Shown here: piece by piece, positions 1 through 7,858 of the stretch | How positions within the stretch are numbered: position 1 is the stretch's first letter | Layout of the letters: each line of letters starts with the position of its first letter | Assembly: GCA_002280515.1 (NCBI GenBank) | Contig: NCEA01000014.1 | Location: 141,477-200,085 of the forward strand | DNA: 58,609 bases | From: Rhodobacterales bacterium 32-67-9 | GTDB lineage: Bacteria; Pseudomonadota; Alphaproteobacteria; Rhodobacterales; Rhodobacteraceae | Direction: 5' to 3' | The notes under the pieces: model-generated | The model's input: only the letters and a program-made list of their open reading frames with translations | The model's database searches: none | Told to the model about the DNA's origin: nothing | Made by a program: the position numbers and the translations under genes

Positions 1-1
1 G

Positions 2-223
2 TTCAACATTTTCTTCTTCATCGTGCTGGCGCTCATCCTCTTCATGATCCGGCGCATGTGGCTGCAATTCCGCGAACGCTCCATCGACCCGGTGCTGGAG
101 GACATGGGCGAGGCCTGGGATGGGGTCGAGGATCGCGCCGACGAGGCTGCGGTCAGGGCGAAGGGCGTCTGGGGGCGGTTCGTGGCTTGGCTCGGGACGT
201 GGAAGGGCAGGCCGCGGGGGTGA
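2..223 (+). CDS. C-terminal fragment of a membrane protein (5' end outside window)
   Basis: The reading frame is open from the first base, so the gene starts upstream of the window. The visible 73 residues begin with a hydrophobic stretch of about 14 residues (FNIFFFIVLALILF), the end of a membrane helix. A positively charged R-R-M-W turn follows, then an acidic, amphipathic cytoplasmic tail rich in E, D and A. I do not recognise the family from this tail. The next gene starts one base after its stop, which suggests co-transcription. Confidence 0.6.
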   Translation, partial: FNIFFFIVLALILFMIRRMWLQFRERSIDPVLEDMGEAWDGVEDRADEAAVRAKGVWGRFVAWLGTWKGRPRG

Positions 224-224
224 G

Positions 225-443
225 GTGTCCCGTCCAAAGACACGCGCGTGTTGCAGCCAGATGGCGCGCGATCTCGATCGCACATGCGCGCAGCATCCTG
301 ATCGGTTCGACTGCCCCGATGCGCTGATCGTGAAGACCGAGACGGGCTACGGGCTGATCGTTCACGACGGCGGGCGCAGCTACATTTCGATTGGCTTTTG
401 CCCTTGGTGCGGGGCAAGTCTCGACGGACGGGTGCGCAAGTAG
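225..443 (+). CDS. Small Cys-rich protein, DUF6980-like
   Basis: A 72-aa protein with motifs I associate with the DUF6980 family: an N-terminal CC-x2-M, then HPDRFDCPDALI, YGLIVHDGG and a terminal FCPWCG. The paired and spaced cysteines look like a small metal-binding (zinc-ribbon-like) fold. I chose the GTG at 225 because it keeps the N-terminal CC pair, and it sits one base after the preceding stop. An ATG at 261 would remove that pair. Molecular function is unknown; the family name is from memory of the motif pattern. Confidence 0.65.
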   Translation: MSRPKTRACCSQMARDLDRTCAQHPDRFDCPDALIVKTETGYGLIVHDGGRSYISIGFCPWCGASLDGRVRK

Positions 444-454
444 GGCAGCATGCT

Positions 455-551
455 GCGGCCCCCACCCCCATCCCCTCCCCACGTGGGGGAGGGGAGCCGA
501 AGGGGGCATGCGCCCCCCTCCCCCCTTGTGGGGGAGGGCCGGGGAGGGGCT
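455..551. repeat. GC-rich palindromic intergenic repeat (REP-like)
   Basis: A C-run/G-run element with two imperfect hairpins. The first pairs CCCCTCCCCAC with GTGGGGGAGGGG around 471-494. The second pairs CCCTCCCCCC with GGGGGAGGG around 516-538. It fills the gap between the DUF6980-like gene and the 3' end of the amidohydrolase, so it could act as a bidirectional terminator. Elements of this composition recur between genes in alphaproteobacterial genomes; that is general knowledge, and only one copy is in this window. Confidence 0.6.
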
Positions 552-1826
552 TCAGGGCATCCCGTGCCGCCTGCGCACGCTTTCCGGCCGTCTCGCGAGT
601 GTAAGCCGCGCGTCGTTGCGGCTCCGCCGCGAGATGACCTTGCCCTTCGAGACGACCGCCAGCCGTTCGGCCCGCAAGCGCAGCGCCTCGGTCGGGTTGC
701 CGGCATTGAGCACGACGAGCGAGGCAATGTCCCCCTTTTTCAAACCGTAGCCTTCCAGCCCCATGATCTTCGCGTTGTCCTCGGTCACCATGCGGAAGCA
801 GCGCGCCATTTCCTCTGGGTGGGTCATCTGGGCGACGTGCAGGCCCATGAAGGCCACGTCGAGCATGTCGGCGGTGCCGAGCGAATACCACGGGTCCATG
901 ACGCAGTCCTGCCCCCAGCCGACGGTGATCCCGTGGGCCTGCATCTCCTTCACCCGGGTCAGGCCGCGGCGCTTCGGATAGGTATCCTGACGGCCCTGGA
1001 TCGTGATGTTGATGAGCGGATTGGGGATCGCGGTCATGCCGCTTTCGGCGATCAGCGGCAGCAGCTTCGAGACATAGTAATTGTCCATCGAATGCATCGA
1101 GGTCAGGTGACTGCCGGCTGCCCGGGCGCCAAGACCGTGGCGCGTTACCTCGCGCGCCAGCGTCTCCACATGCCGGCTCATCGGGTCGTCGGACTCGTCG
1201 CAGTGGACGTCGATCCGCAAGCCCCGTTCGGCGGCGATGCGGCAGAGGTCGCGCATGGACTCCGCGCCGTCCTCCATCGTGCGTTCGAAATGCGGGATGC
1301 CGCCCACCACGTCGATGCCTCTGTCAAGGGCGCGGAGCACGTTTTCGCGCCCCGTCTTCGCGCGATAGAGCCCGTCCTGCGGGAAGGCCACGAGTTGCAG
1401 GTCGATATAGGGTGCGACCCGGCGCTTCACCTCAAGCATCGCCTCGACCGTGCGCAGGTGATCGGGGGTCGTGTCGACATGGCTGCGGATCGCGAGCAGA
1501 CCCATCGACGCCGCCCAGTCGCAATAGGCGAGCGCGCGGGCCACCATCTCGTCGACAGTCGCGATGTCGCGCAGCTCTCCCCAAAGCGAAATGCCTTCCA
1601 GAAGCGTGCCGGAGGCGTTCACGCGCGGCAGGCCGTAGGAAAGCGTTGCGTCCATGTGGAAATGCGGGTCGACGAAAGGCGGCGCGACGAGGTCGCCGGT
1701 GGCGTCGATGACCTCGCGCGCCGCGCCCTCGACCCGGCCGGTCGCGACGATGCGGTCGCCGGTGATGGCGATGTCGGCGGTGGTGCCGTCGGGCAGGGTG
1801 CCACCCTTGACGAGAAGGTCGAACAT
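552..1826 (-). CDS. codA: Cytosine deaminase-like amidohydrolase
   Basis: A 424-aa metal-dependent hydrolase of the amidohydrolase superfamily that probably deaminates cytosine or a related base. The HxH metal motif is DPHFHMD (His55, His57). Further ligands lie in IRSHVD, DVHCDESDD (His plus the catalytic Glu) and WGQDCVMDPWYSLGTADML, which matches the CodA-type DPWYxLGTxxML signature. It is the last gene of the purine/nucleoside ABC locus and directly abuts the upstream permease, so it probably acts on imported bases. A relative acting on another aminated heterocycle (AtzC or isocytosine type) is possible. Confidence 0.8.
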   Translation of the reverse strand: MFDLLVKGGTLPDGTTADIAITGDRIVATGRVEGAAREVIDATGDLVAPPFVDPHFHMDATLSYGLPRVNASGTLLEGISLWGELRDIATVDEMVARALAYCDWAASMGLLAIRSHVDTTPDHLRTVEAMLEVKRRVAPYIDLQLVAFPQDGLYRAKTGRENVLRALDRGIDVVGGIPHFERTMEDGAESMRDLCRIAAERGLRIDVHCDESDDPMSRHVETLAREVTRHGLGARAAGSHLTSMHSMDNYYVSKLLPLIAESGMTAIPNPLINITIQGRQDTYPKRRGLTRVKEMQAHGITVGWGQDCVMDPWYSLGTADMLDVAFMGLHVAQMTHPEEMARCFRMVTEDNAKIMGLEGYGLKKGDIASLVVLNAGNPTEALRLRAERLAVVSKGKVISRRSRNDARLTLARRPESVRRRHGMP

Positions 1827-2780
1827 CTAGCGTTCCCCCTTGTTGAACGGGATCATCAGTGCCGCCGGAACCTCGGCCCGGCGTGACATGAGGATAAGGG
1901 CGAGGATGGAGAGGACGTAAGGAACCATCAGGAAGACCTGATAGGGCACGACGGCCCCCATCGGCGTCTGCTGAAGCCGGACCTGAAGCGCGTCGAAGGC
2001 CGCGAAGAGCAGCGCCCCCAGAAGCGCCTTTCCCGGCTTCCACGCGCCAAAGACGACAAGCGCGATGCAGATCCAGCCGCGCCCGTTCACCATCTCGAAG
2101 AAGAAGCTGGAGAAGGCCGACATCGTCAGGAACGCCCCGCCGATGGCCATCAGGCCCGATCCGACGACGACCGCGCCCATGCGGATCGCGGTGACGGAAA
2201 GGCCCTGCGCCTCGACCGAGGCCGGGTTTTCGCCGGCGGCGCGGAGCGCGAGGCCAAGCGGCGTGCGGTAGAGGACCAGCGATACCGCGACCACGAGCGC
2301 GAAGGCGAGGTAGGTGAGGGCGGTCTGGGAAAAGAGCGCGGGGCCAAGAAGCGGGATATCGCTGACGATCGGGATTTCCCAGGGCTGGAACGGCTCGATC
2401 TTCGGCGGCGAGGTTACCTCGGGCAGCGAAAGGCGGTAGGCGAAGCTTGCCGTGGCTGTGGCCAGAAGCGTGACGCCAAGGCCGACGACATGCTGGGAAA
2501 GCCCGAAGGGGACGGTCAGCGTCGCGTGGAGGAGGCCGAAGAGCATCCCCGCGAGCATCGCCACCAGAACACCGGCCCAAAGCCCGGCGCCGAGATAGAC
2601 CGCCATCCAGCCGGCGAAGGCGCCGATCACCATGATCCCCTCGATCCCGAGGTTCAGCACGCCGGCGCGTTCGCAGATCAGTTCGCCCAGCGTCGCGAAG
2701 ATCAGGGGCGAGGCGATGCGGATCACGGCGGCCCAGAAGCTGGCGGAAAGAAGGATGTCGAAGATCTCCATCAGCGCCAC
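1827..2780 (-). CDS. ABC transporter permease, nucleoside/BMP family (locus 1)
   Basis: A 317-aa inner-membrane permease of the branched-chain/ribose-type family (BPD_transp_2), the kind that pairs with BMP-family binding proteins. It is hydrophobic throughout and carries the family-typical ERAGVLNLGIEG near residue 40, plus an RAAGENPASVEAQG segment in the cytoplasmic coupling region. It overlaps the end of the preceding permease gene by 10 bp, so translation is probably coupled. The two permeases should form a heterodimeric channel. Substrate is inferred as nucleosides or purine bases from the phosphorylase and deaminase in the locus. Confidence 0.88.
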   Translation of the reverse strand: MALMEIFDILLSASFWAAVIRIASPLIFATLGELICERAGVLNLGIEGIMVIGAFAGWMAVYLGAGLWAGVLVAMLAGMLFGLLHATLTVPFGLSQHVVGLGVTLLATATASFAYRLSLPEVTSPPKIEPFQPWEIPIVSDIPLLGPALFSQTALTYLAFALVVAVSLVLYRTPLGLALRAAGENPASVEAQGLSVTAIRMGAVVVGSGLMAIGGAFLTMSAFSSFFFEMVNGRGWICIALVVFGAWKPGKALLGALLFAAFDALQVRLQQTPMGAVVPYQVFLMVPYVLSILALILMSRRAEVPAALMIPFNKGER

Positions 2781-3820
2781 CTGATCCGCGTGTTGGTGAG
2801 CCGCAGCGCCAGCACCATCGTCAGGAGCGCGGTCGCGAGAAGGATGTCGGCAATGTAGGTCGGCACGCCTGCCGCGCGGCTCATGCTGTCTGCGCCGACG
2901 AAGATGCCCGCGACGAAAATGGCGGAGACGACGACGCCGAGCGGGTTCAGAAGCGCCAGCATCGCCACGATGATCCCGGTGTAGCCGAAGCCGGGGGAGA
3001 GGTCCAAGGTGAGGTTGCCCTTCAGCCCCGCGACCTCGGAATAGCCGGCGAGTGCGGCGAGCCCGCCGGAGAGAAGTGCCGTCTTCACCAGAACCCGGCC
3101 CACGGGGATGCCCGCGAAGCGCGCCGCCTCGGCGTTCTGGCCGACGGCGCGGATCTCGTAGCCGAGCGTGGTGCGAGTCTGGATCACCCAGACGACCATG
3201 GCCGAGACGAATGCCAGCCCGAAGCCCCAGTGGAGCCTGAGCCCGTCGACGATGCGCGGCAGACGCGCGGCTTTCTCGAGCGCCGTGGATTTAGGCCAGC
3301 CCATCCCCATCGGGTCCTTCATAGGGCCTTCCAGCAGCAGCGACACGAACAGCAGCATGATGAAGTTGAACAGAAGCGTCGTCACCACCTCGTCCACCCC
3401 GAGGCGGGTCTTGAGGAGCACCGGGGCGAGCAGGATCAGCGCGCCCGCCGCCATCGCGGCGAGGGCGATCACCGGGATGAGGAGAAGTGAGGGCAACGGC
3501 AGCGCGCCGGTGCCGAGCAGAACGGTGACGACGGCGCCGCCGTAAAGCTGCGCCTCGGCCCCGATATTCCAGAGCCTCGCACGGAAGGCCACCGCGACGG
3601 CGAGGCCGGTGAAGATCAGCGGCGTCGCCCGGTTCAGGGTTTCGAGGAGGGCGAATTTCGACCCGGCAGCGCCTTTCAGGATCAGCCCGAGCGTCGCGAA
3701 GGGGTTGGCACCGGCCAGAAGCGCCAGAAGGGAGGCGATCAGCACCGTCAGCGCCAGCGCCCCCGCCGGCAGGCCGACGCGGCGGAGCGCGGTGGGGTTC
3801 GGGATCGGTTCAAGCCGCAT
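2771..3820 (-). CDS. ABC transporter permease, nucleoside/BMP family (locus 1)
   Basis: A 349-aa permease, the second membrane subunit of the locus 1 transporter. It has multiple hydrophobic helices, a GAEAQLYGGAVV motif after the second helix and the EIRAVGQNAEAARFAG coupling segment typical of this family. The start at 3820 (MRLEPIPNP) overlaps the ATPase stop by 11 bp. A longer frame begins at 3862, but its extra 14 residues lie inside the ATPase gene and look unlike a permease N-terminus. Function is assigned from family and operon position. Confidence 0.87.
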   Translation of the reverse strand: MRLEPIPNPTALRRVGLPAGALALTVLIASLLALLAGANPFATLGLILKGAAGSKFALLETLNRATPLIFTGLAVAVAFRARLWNIGAEAQLYGGAVVTVLLGTGALPLPSLLLIPVIALAAMAAGALILLAPVLLKTRLGVDEVVTTLLFNFIMLLFVSLLLEGPMKDPMGMGWPKSTALEKAARLPRIVDGLRLHWGFGLAFVSAMVVWVIQTRTTLGYEIRAVGQNAEAARFAGIPVGRVLVKTALLSGGLAALAGYSEVAGLKGNLTLDLSPGFGYTGIIVAMLALLNPLGVVVSAIFVAGIFVGADSMSRAAGVPTYIADILLATALLTMVLALRLTNTRIRWR

Positions 3821-5354
3821 CGGCGCCCCCCTCGAAGCCGTGGCCCGCCATCCATGTGCCAAGCTGGGCCGGGGTCATGGTGCCGCGCGGGAAGGCGGGC
3901 GAGAGGCGCCCCTCGTAAATCACATGGATCACGTCCGAAAGCGCCGTGACCTCGTCGAGATCCTCGGAGATCAGAAGCACCGCCGCACCCGCGTCGCGCG
4001 CCTTGATCAGGCGGTTCTGCACGAAGGTCACCGCGCCGATGTCGAGTCCGCGCACCGGCTGGTTGGCGAGGATGATCTTCGGCCCCGCCTCCAGGACCCG
4101 GCCAAGGATCAGCTTTTGCATGTTGCCGCCGGAAAGAAGCCGGATGCGAGCCGAAGGGCCGGGGCAGCGGACGTCGTAGGTCTCGATGATCTTCTTGGCG
4201 AAGCCCTCGGCGGCGGACCAGTCCATCCAGCCCTTCCGGCTGTAGGGGGCGTCGGCGTAGCATTCGAGGACGGCGTTCTCGGTCAGTGTGAAATCCGCGA
4301 CCGTTCCGGTCCGGTGCCGGTCCTCGGGAATGCGGGCGATGCCGGCGGCAAGGGCGGCACGCGGCGACCAGTCGGCAGGCACATCCCCGTGCAGGTCCAT
4401 GCCGCCGTGGACGGGCGTCTCCAGCCCGCCGATCAGCGCGGCGAGCGCGGCCTGTCCATTGCCGGAGACGCCCGCAAGTCCGGTGATCTGACCGGCGCGC
4501 AGGGTGAGGTTGACGCCTGCGAGGCCTGGCGCGTTGCCCCGGCGGGAGGTGTCGACGTTCGATAGCGTCAGAAGCGCGGGGCCGGGCGTGCGCTCGGAAA
4601 GCTTCGGAGCGGTAATCTCGGTGCCCACCATCATCTCGGCCAGCTTGTGGCGGTCGGTGTCGGAAGTCGAAACTTCGCCCACAAGGCGCCCGTGGCGCAG
4701 AACGAGCACGCGCGAGGAAATCGCCATCACCTCGCCGAGCTTGTGCGAGATGAAAATCACCGAGAGGCCGAGTGCCACCGCCTTCCTGAGCGTCTCGAAG
4801 AGCGCCGTCGTCTCCTGCGGGGTCAAAACGGCGGTCGGTTCGTCGAGGATCAGGATGCGGGCGTCGCGGTAAAGCGCCTTGAGGATCTCCACCCGCTGGC
4901 GTTCGCCGACGGTCAGCGTGCCGACCTTGGCGTCGGGATGGACCGAAAGGCCGAAATCGGCCGAAAGCTTCGCCACCCGTGCCCGCGCCGCCTGCGCGCC
5001 AAGACGCGGGGTCCAGAGCGATCCGGTACCGAGAAGGATGTTCTCCAGCACCGTCATGTTGTCGGCCAGCGTGAAGTGCTGGTGCACCATGCCGACGCCG
5101 GCGGCGAGCGCCGCGCGGGGATGGCCGGGGGGCAGCGGGTGGCCAAAGACCTCCACGCTGCCTGCATCGGCCGTATAATGGCCGAAGAGAATGTTCATCA
5201 GCGTCGTCTTGCCGGCACCGTTCTCGCCGAGAAGGGCGATAACCTCGCCCTTCGTCAGGTCGAACGAAATGCCGTCGTTGGCGACGAGCGCGCCAAAGCG
5301 CTTGGTGATGCCGTCGAGGCGGAGGACGACCTCCGCCTCCTCCGCCTGTTCCAT
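3810..5354 (-). CDS. ABC transporter ATP-binding protein, two NBDs, nucleoside type (locus 1)
   Basis: A 514-aa tandem ATPase of the sugar/nucleoside importer class. The first domain has Walker A GENGAGKT (43-50), Q-loop HQHF (91-94), signature LTVGERQ (147-153) and Walker B ILILDEP (167-173). The second domain has a degenerate Walker A (SGNGQAAL) and the signature LLSGGNMQ. Degeneration of one site is common in this class. Its start codon overlaps the last base of the upstream binding-protein gene, and its end overlaps the first permease. Confidence 0.9.
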   Translation of the reverse strand: MEQAEEAEVVLRLDGITKRFGALVANDGISFDLTKGEVIALLGENGAGKTTLMNILFGHYTADAGSVEVFGHPLPPGHPRAALAAGVGMVHQHFTLADNMTVLENILLGTGSLWTPRLGAQAARARVAKLSADFGLSVHPDAKVGTLTVGERQRVEILKALYRDARILILDEPTAVLTPQETTALFETLRKAVALGLSVIFISHKLGEVMAISSRVLVLRHGRLVGEVSTSDTDRHKLAEMMVGTEITAPKLSERTPGPALLTLSNVDTSRRGNAPGLAGVNLTLRAGQITGLAGVSGNGQAALAALIGGLETPVHGGMDLHGDVPADWSPRAALAAGIARIPEDRHRTGTVADFTLTENAVLECYADAPYSRKGWMDWSAAEGFAKKIIETYDVRCPGPSARIRLLSGGNMQKLILGRVLEAGPKIILANQPVRGLDIGAVTFVQNRLIKARDAGAAVLLISEDLDEVTALSDVIHVIYEGRLSPAFPRGTMTPAQLGTWMAGHGFEGGADAA

Positions 5355-6373
5355 CAGGACGACTTCGGCTCTTCGTCGTTGATCTCGACCGTGAAGGACC
5401 CGTCCTTGATCGCCGCTTCGCGCGTCGCCACCAGCGCCAGCGCCGCCTCGGGAACCTTGCCCTCGAACGTGCCGAGAGGGGCGAGCGAGCAGCCGCCTTC
5501 CTTCATGAACGAATAGACCCCGTAGTTCTCGGCCTTGAACGTGCCCGCCGCGACCTTGGCGAGCGCCGCGTTCAGCGTCGGTTCGAAATGCCAGAGCGCC
5601 GAGGCGACGACCGTGTCAGGATAGTCGGCCTGCGTGTCGATGACGTTGCCGATGGCAAGCACGCCCTTTTCCTTCGCCGCGTCCGAGACGCCGAAGCGCT
5701 CGGCGTAGAGGAGGTCGGCGCCGCCGTCGATCATCGCGAAGGCGGTTTCCTTGGCCTTCGGGGGATCGAACCACGAGCCGATGAACGAGACCTGGAACTT
5801 GATGTCGGGGTTCATTTCCTTCGCGCCGGCCATGAAGGCGTTCATCAGCCGGTTGACCTCGGGGATCGGGAAGCCGCCGACCATGCCGATATTGCCCTTG
5901 GTCATGGCGCCGGCGATGATGCCCGAGAGGTAGCTTGCGTCCTGGATATAGTTGTCGAAGACGGCGAGGTTCGGATGCGCCTCGTCCGGCAGGAAGGACG
6001 AGCCGAGCAGGAAGGCCACGTCGGGATATTCGTCGACGACCTCGCGCGCCTCCTGCTCCACCCCGAAGATCTCGCCGACGATCAGCTTGTAGCCCTGCTC
6101 GGCATATTCGCGCATGACGCGCGGATAGTCGGTGTTGGCGGTGTTCTCGGTATAGACATACTCGGCCGCACCGGCGGCGACGGCGGCCTCGGCCGCCTTG
6201 TGGATGCGGCTTACCCACTGCTGTTCGACGGGCACGGTATAGATGCCGGCGACCTTGATCGGATCGGCGGCAAAGACCCGCGTAGGCAGGCCCGCAATGC
6301 CGGCCACGGCAACACCCGCCGCGCTGGCCATGAGGTGGCGCCGGCTGAGACCGGCCTTCGGTTCTTGGTTCAT
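5354..6373 (-). CDS. BMP family ABC substrate-binding protein with Tat-type signal (locus 1)
   Basis: A 339-aa periplasmic binding protein of the Bmp/PnrA family, which binds purine nucleosides in characterised members. The N-terminus carries SRRHLM followed by a hydrophobic core and an AxA-like cleavage site (VFAADP), which looks like a twin-arginine signal. The mature part starts PIKVAGIYTVPVEQQWV, typical of the family. I place the start at 6373 because AGGGG precedes it; an ATG at 6418 would put 15 extra residues before the signal. First gene of the transporter block. Confidence 0.87.
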   Translation of the reverse strand: MNQEPKAGLSRRHLMASAAGVAVAGIAGLPTRVFAADPIKVAGIYTVPVEQQWVSRIHKAAEAAVAAGAAEYVYTENTANTDYPRVMREYAEQGYKLIVGEIFGVEQEAREVVDEYPDVAFLLGSSFLPDEAHPNLAVFDNYIQDASYLSGIIAGAMTKGNIGMVGGFPIPEVNRLMNAFMAGAKEMNPDIKFQVSFIGSWFDPPKAKETAFAMIDGGADLLYAERFGVSDAAKEKGVLAIGNVIDTQADYPDTVVASALWHFEPTLNAALAKVAAGTFKAENYGVYSFMKEGGCSLAPLGTFEGKVPEAALALVATREAAIKDGSFTVEINDEEPKSS

Positions 6374-6403
6374 CTTCAGCCCCTGTTGGTTCACTTGTTG
6401 CGC

Positions 6404-6420
6404 ATCAATTTTTATCAATT
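6404..6420. promoter_or_regulatory. Tandem ATCAATT direct repeat upstream of the BMP operon
   Basis: Two copies of ATCAATT (6404-6410 and 6414-6420) with a period of 10 bp, one helical turn. They lie about 31-47 bp upstream of the BMP start in the most AT-rich part of the gap. The spacing suits side-by-side protein binding, but no regulator gene adjoins the locus. A TTGCAC hexamer on the minus strand slightly further upstream could be a -35, though I cannot pair it with a good -10. Confidence 0.35.
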
Positions 6421-6545
6421 GGTAAAGTTATCGCAGATTCGTGCAAGAAGATTCTATGTCGCCGGGGCCGGGCCAGGATAGGGGGCGCAATGATATGCCC
6501 TATAATCCGGCCGGGCGCCGCTCCGGGTGGCGCCATCGGCACCTT

Positions 6546-6566
6546 AAGGTGGGTTTGAGCCACCTT
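6546..6566. terminator. Hairpin after deoD
   Basis: AAGGTGG and CCACCTT form a perfect 7-bp stem with a 7-nt loop, ten bases past the deoD stop on the minus strand. There is no clear T-run, so it may be a weak terminator or an RNA-stabilising end between deoD and the transporter genes. Confidence 0.45.
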
Positions 6567-6576
6567 GGCGTCAGGT

Positions 6577-7281
6577 TCAGCCGAAGGCGGCCTCCAGCGC
6601 GATCTCGACCATGTCCCCGAACGATCGTTCGCGGTCTTCGGCCGGCAGCGCCTCCTGCGTCAGAAGGTGGTCCGAGATCGTCAGCACCGCGAGCGCCCGC
6701 GCCCCGTGGCGCGCGGCGACGGTGTAGAGCTCCGCCGCTTCCATTTCCACCGCCAGAACCCCGTGGCGGGCGAGCATGTCGGTCAGGTCCTGCCGCTCGT
6801 CATAGAAGACGTCCGAGGAGTGAATGCCCCCGATATGGAAGCGCGTGCCCTTCGCTCGCGCCGCCGCCACTGCCTTTTCCAGCAGCCCGTAATCGGCACA
6901 CGGCGCGAACTGCATGTCCCGGAAGAAACCGCGCGAGGGCGAGGAGAGCGTCGAAGACGTCATCGCGATCACCACGTCGCGAACCTTCACCGCCGCCTGC
7001 ATCGCGCCGGCCGAACCGATGCGGATCAGCGTCTTGGCGCCGTAGTCGCGGATCAACTCGTTGGCGTAGATCGAGAGCGACGGCATCCCCATGCCCGACC
7101 CGTGAATCGTCACCCGGTTGCCCTTCCAGTTGCCGGTGAAGCCGAGCATCCCACGCACCTGATTGACGCAGACAGAGCCTTCAAGAAAGGTCTCCGCCGC
7201 CCATTTCGCCCGGTAGGGATCACCGGGCAGAAGGACGGTCTCGGCGATCTCGCCGGGTTTTGCGCCGATGTGGAATGTCAT
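6577..7281 (-). CDS. deoD: Purine nucleoside phosphorylase, DeoD type
   Basis: A 234-aa cytosolic phosphorylase of the NP-I family (hexameric bacterial type) that converts purine nucleosides plus phosphate to base and ribose-1-phosphate. GDPYRA (20-25) is the phosphate-binding motif, followed by HGSGMGMPS and [10 protein letters not shown]. The catalytic Asp lies in TISDHLL near the C-terminus. Length is normal for the family. It precedes the BMP transporter by about 200 bp on the same strand, which fits phosphorolysis of imported nucleosides. A different, PunA-type phosphorylase is at 19924-20727. Confidence 0.95.
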   Translation of the reverse strand: MTFHIGAKPGEIAETVLLPGDPYRAKWAAETFLEGSVCVNQVRGMLGFTGNWKGNRVTIHGSGMGMPSLSIYANELIRDYGAKTLIRIGSAGAMQAAVKVRDVVIAMTSSTLSSPSRGFFRDMQFAPCADYGLLEKAVAAARAKGTRFHIGGIHSSDVFYDERQDLTDMLARHGVLAVEMEAAELYTVAARHGARALAVLTISDHLLTQEALPAEDRERSFGDMVEIALEAAFG

Positions 7282-7341
7282 GTGCTGCCTCGCGTTTCGG
7301 ATCGCGCCAGACTGCCGGGGCCGGCGGGGCGAGGCAAGGGC

Positions 7342-7830
7342 TCAGATGCCCGCCGCGCGGTCGAGGTAACGGTGGAGCGGGGCAAGACTGTCGGGTTCGC
7401 CGGCAAGCTCTGCCCGCGCGAAGTCGATGATCGCCACCTCATGCGCGATGAGAAGATCGACGCGATGCTTCAGGTCGTCAGGCGCCCCCGCGCGCACCAC
7501 CTCGAATTCCGCGACATAGGCGCCGTACTCGTCGCGCATCTCGAGGAGATGCGCGCGCCAGCTTCGGTCCTTGAGCGCCCGCGCGGCCGCCCGGCCCTCG
7601 TCCAGAAGCATTGCCCGGTCGGAGGGTTGAACGCCCGCCGCCGCCAAGAGCGGCTCGACCGCCCGCGCGGTCACCCGTTCCATCTCGGTCATGAGCGTGA
7701 AGGCCTCGCGCGCACGGCCGTCGCGCGCCTCGGCAAGTGTGGCGAAATAGGACTCGCCCGACACCTCCTCCTCGTAGGCCGAGCGAAGGGCGGCGGCGTA
7801 GTCGGGAAACACGCGTTGTTGCAGGGTCAT
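7342..7830 (-). CDS. Helical protein of unknown function downstream of ecm (ferritin-like?)
   Basis: A 162-aa protein predicted almost entirely alpha-helical. The patterns EEEVSGESYF, EMERVTARAVEP and IAHEVAIIDFARAEL (spaced Glu and His in helices) resemble ferritin-like or rubrerythrin-like bundles, but I cannot confirm a complete di-iron site. I start it at 7830 (MTLQQRVFPDY), 28 bp after the ecm stop; the longer frame would run back into ecm. Position suggests co-transcription with ecm and an accessory role, which is inference only. Confidence 0.7.
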   Translation of the reverse strand: MTLQQRVFPDYAAALRSAYEEEVSGESYFATLAEARDGRAREAFTLMTEMERVTARAVEPLLAAAGVQPSDRAMLLDEGRAAARALKDRSWRAHLLEMRDEYGAYVAEFEVVRAGAPDDLKHRVDLLIAHEVAIIDFARAELAGEPDSLAPLHRYLDRAAGI

Positions 7831-7858
7831 GTCGTCTCGTCCGGCTGCCGGTTGCGGG

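Noticed and set aside
6374-6576. Purine riboswitch upstream of the BMP operon
   Set aside because: No three-way-junction core or conserved loop sequences of the purine riboswitch are visible; the AT-rich part is a direct repeat.
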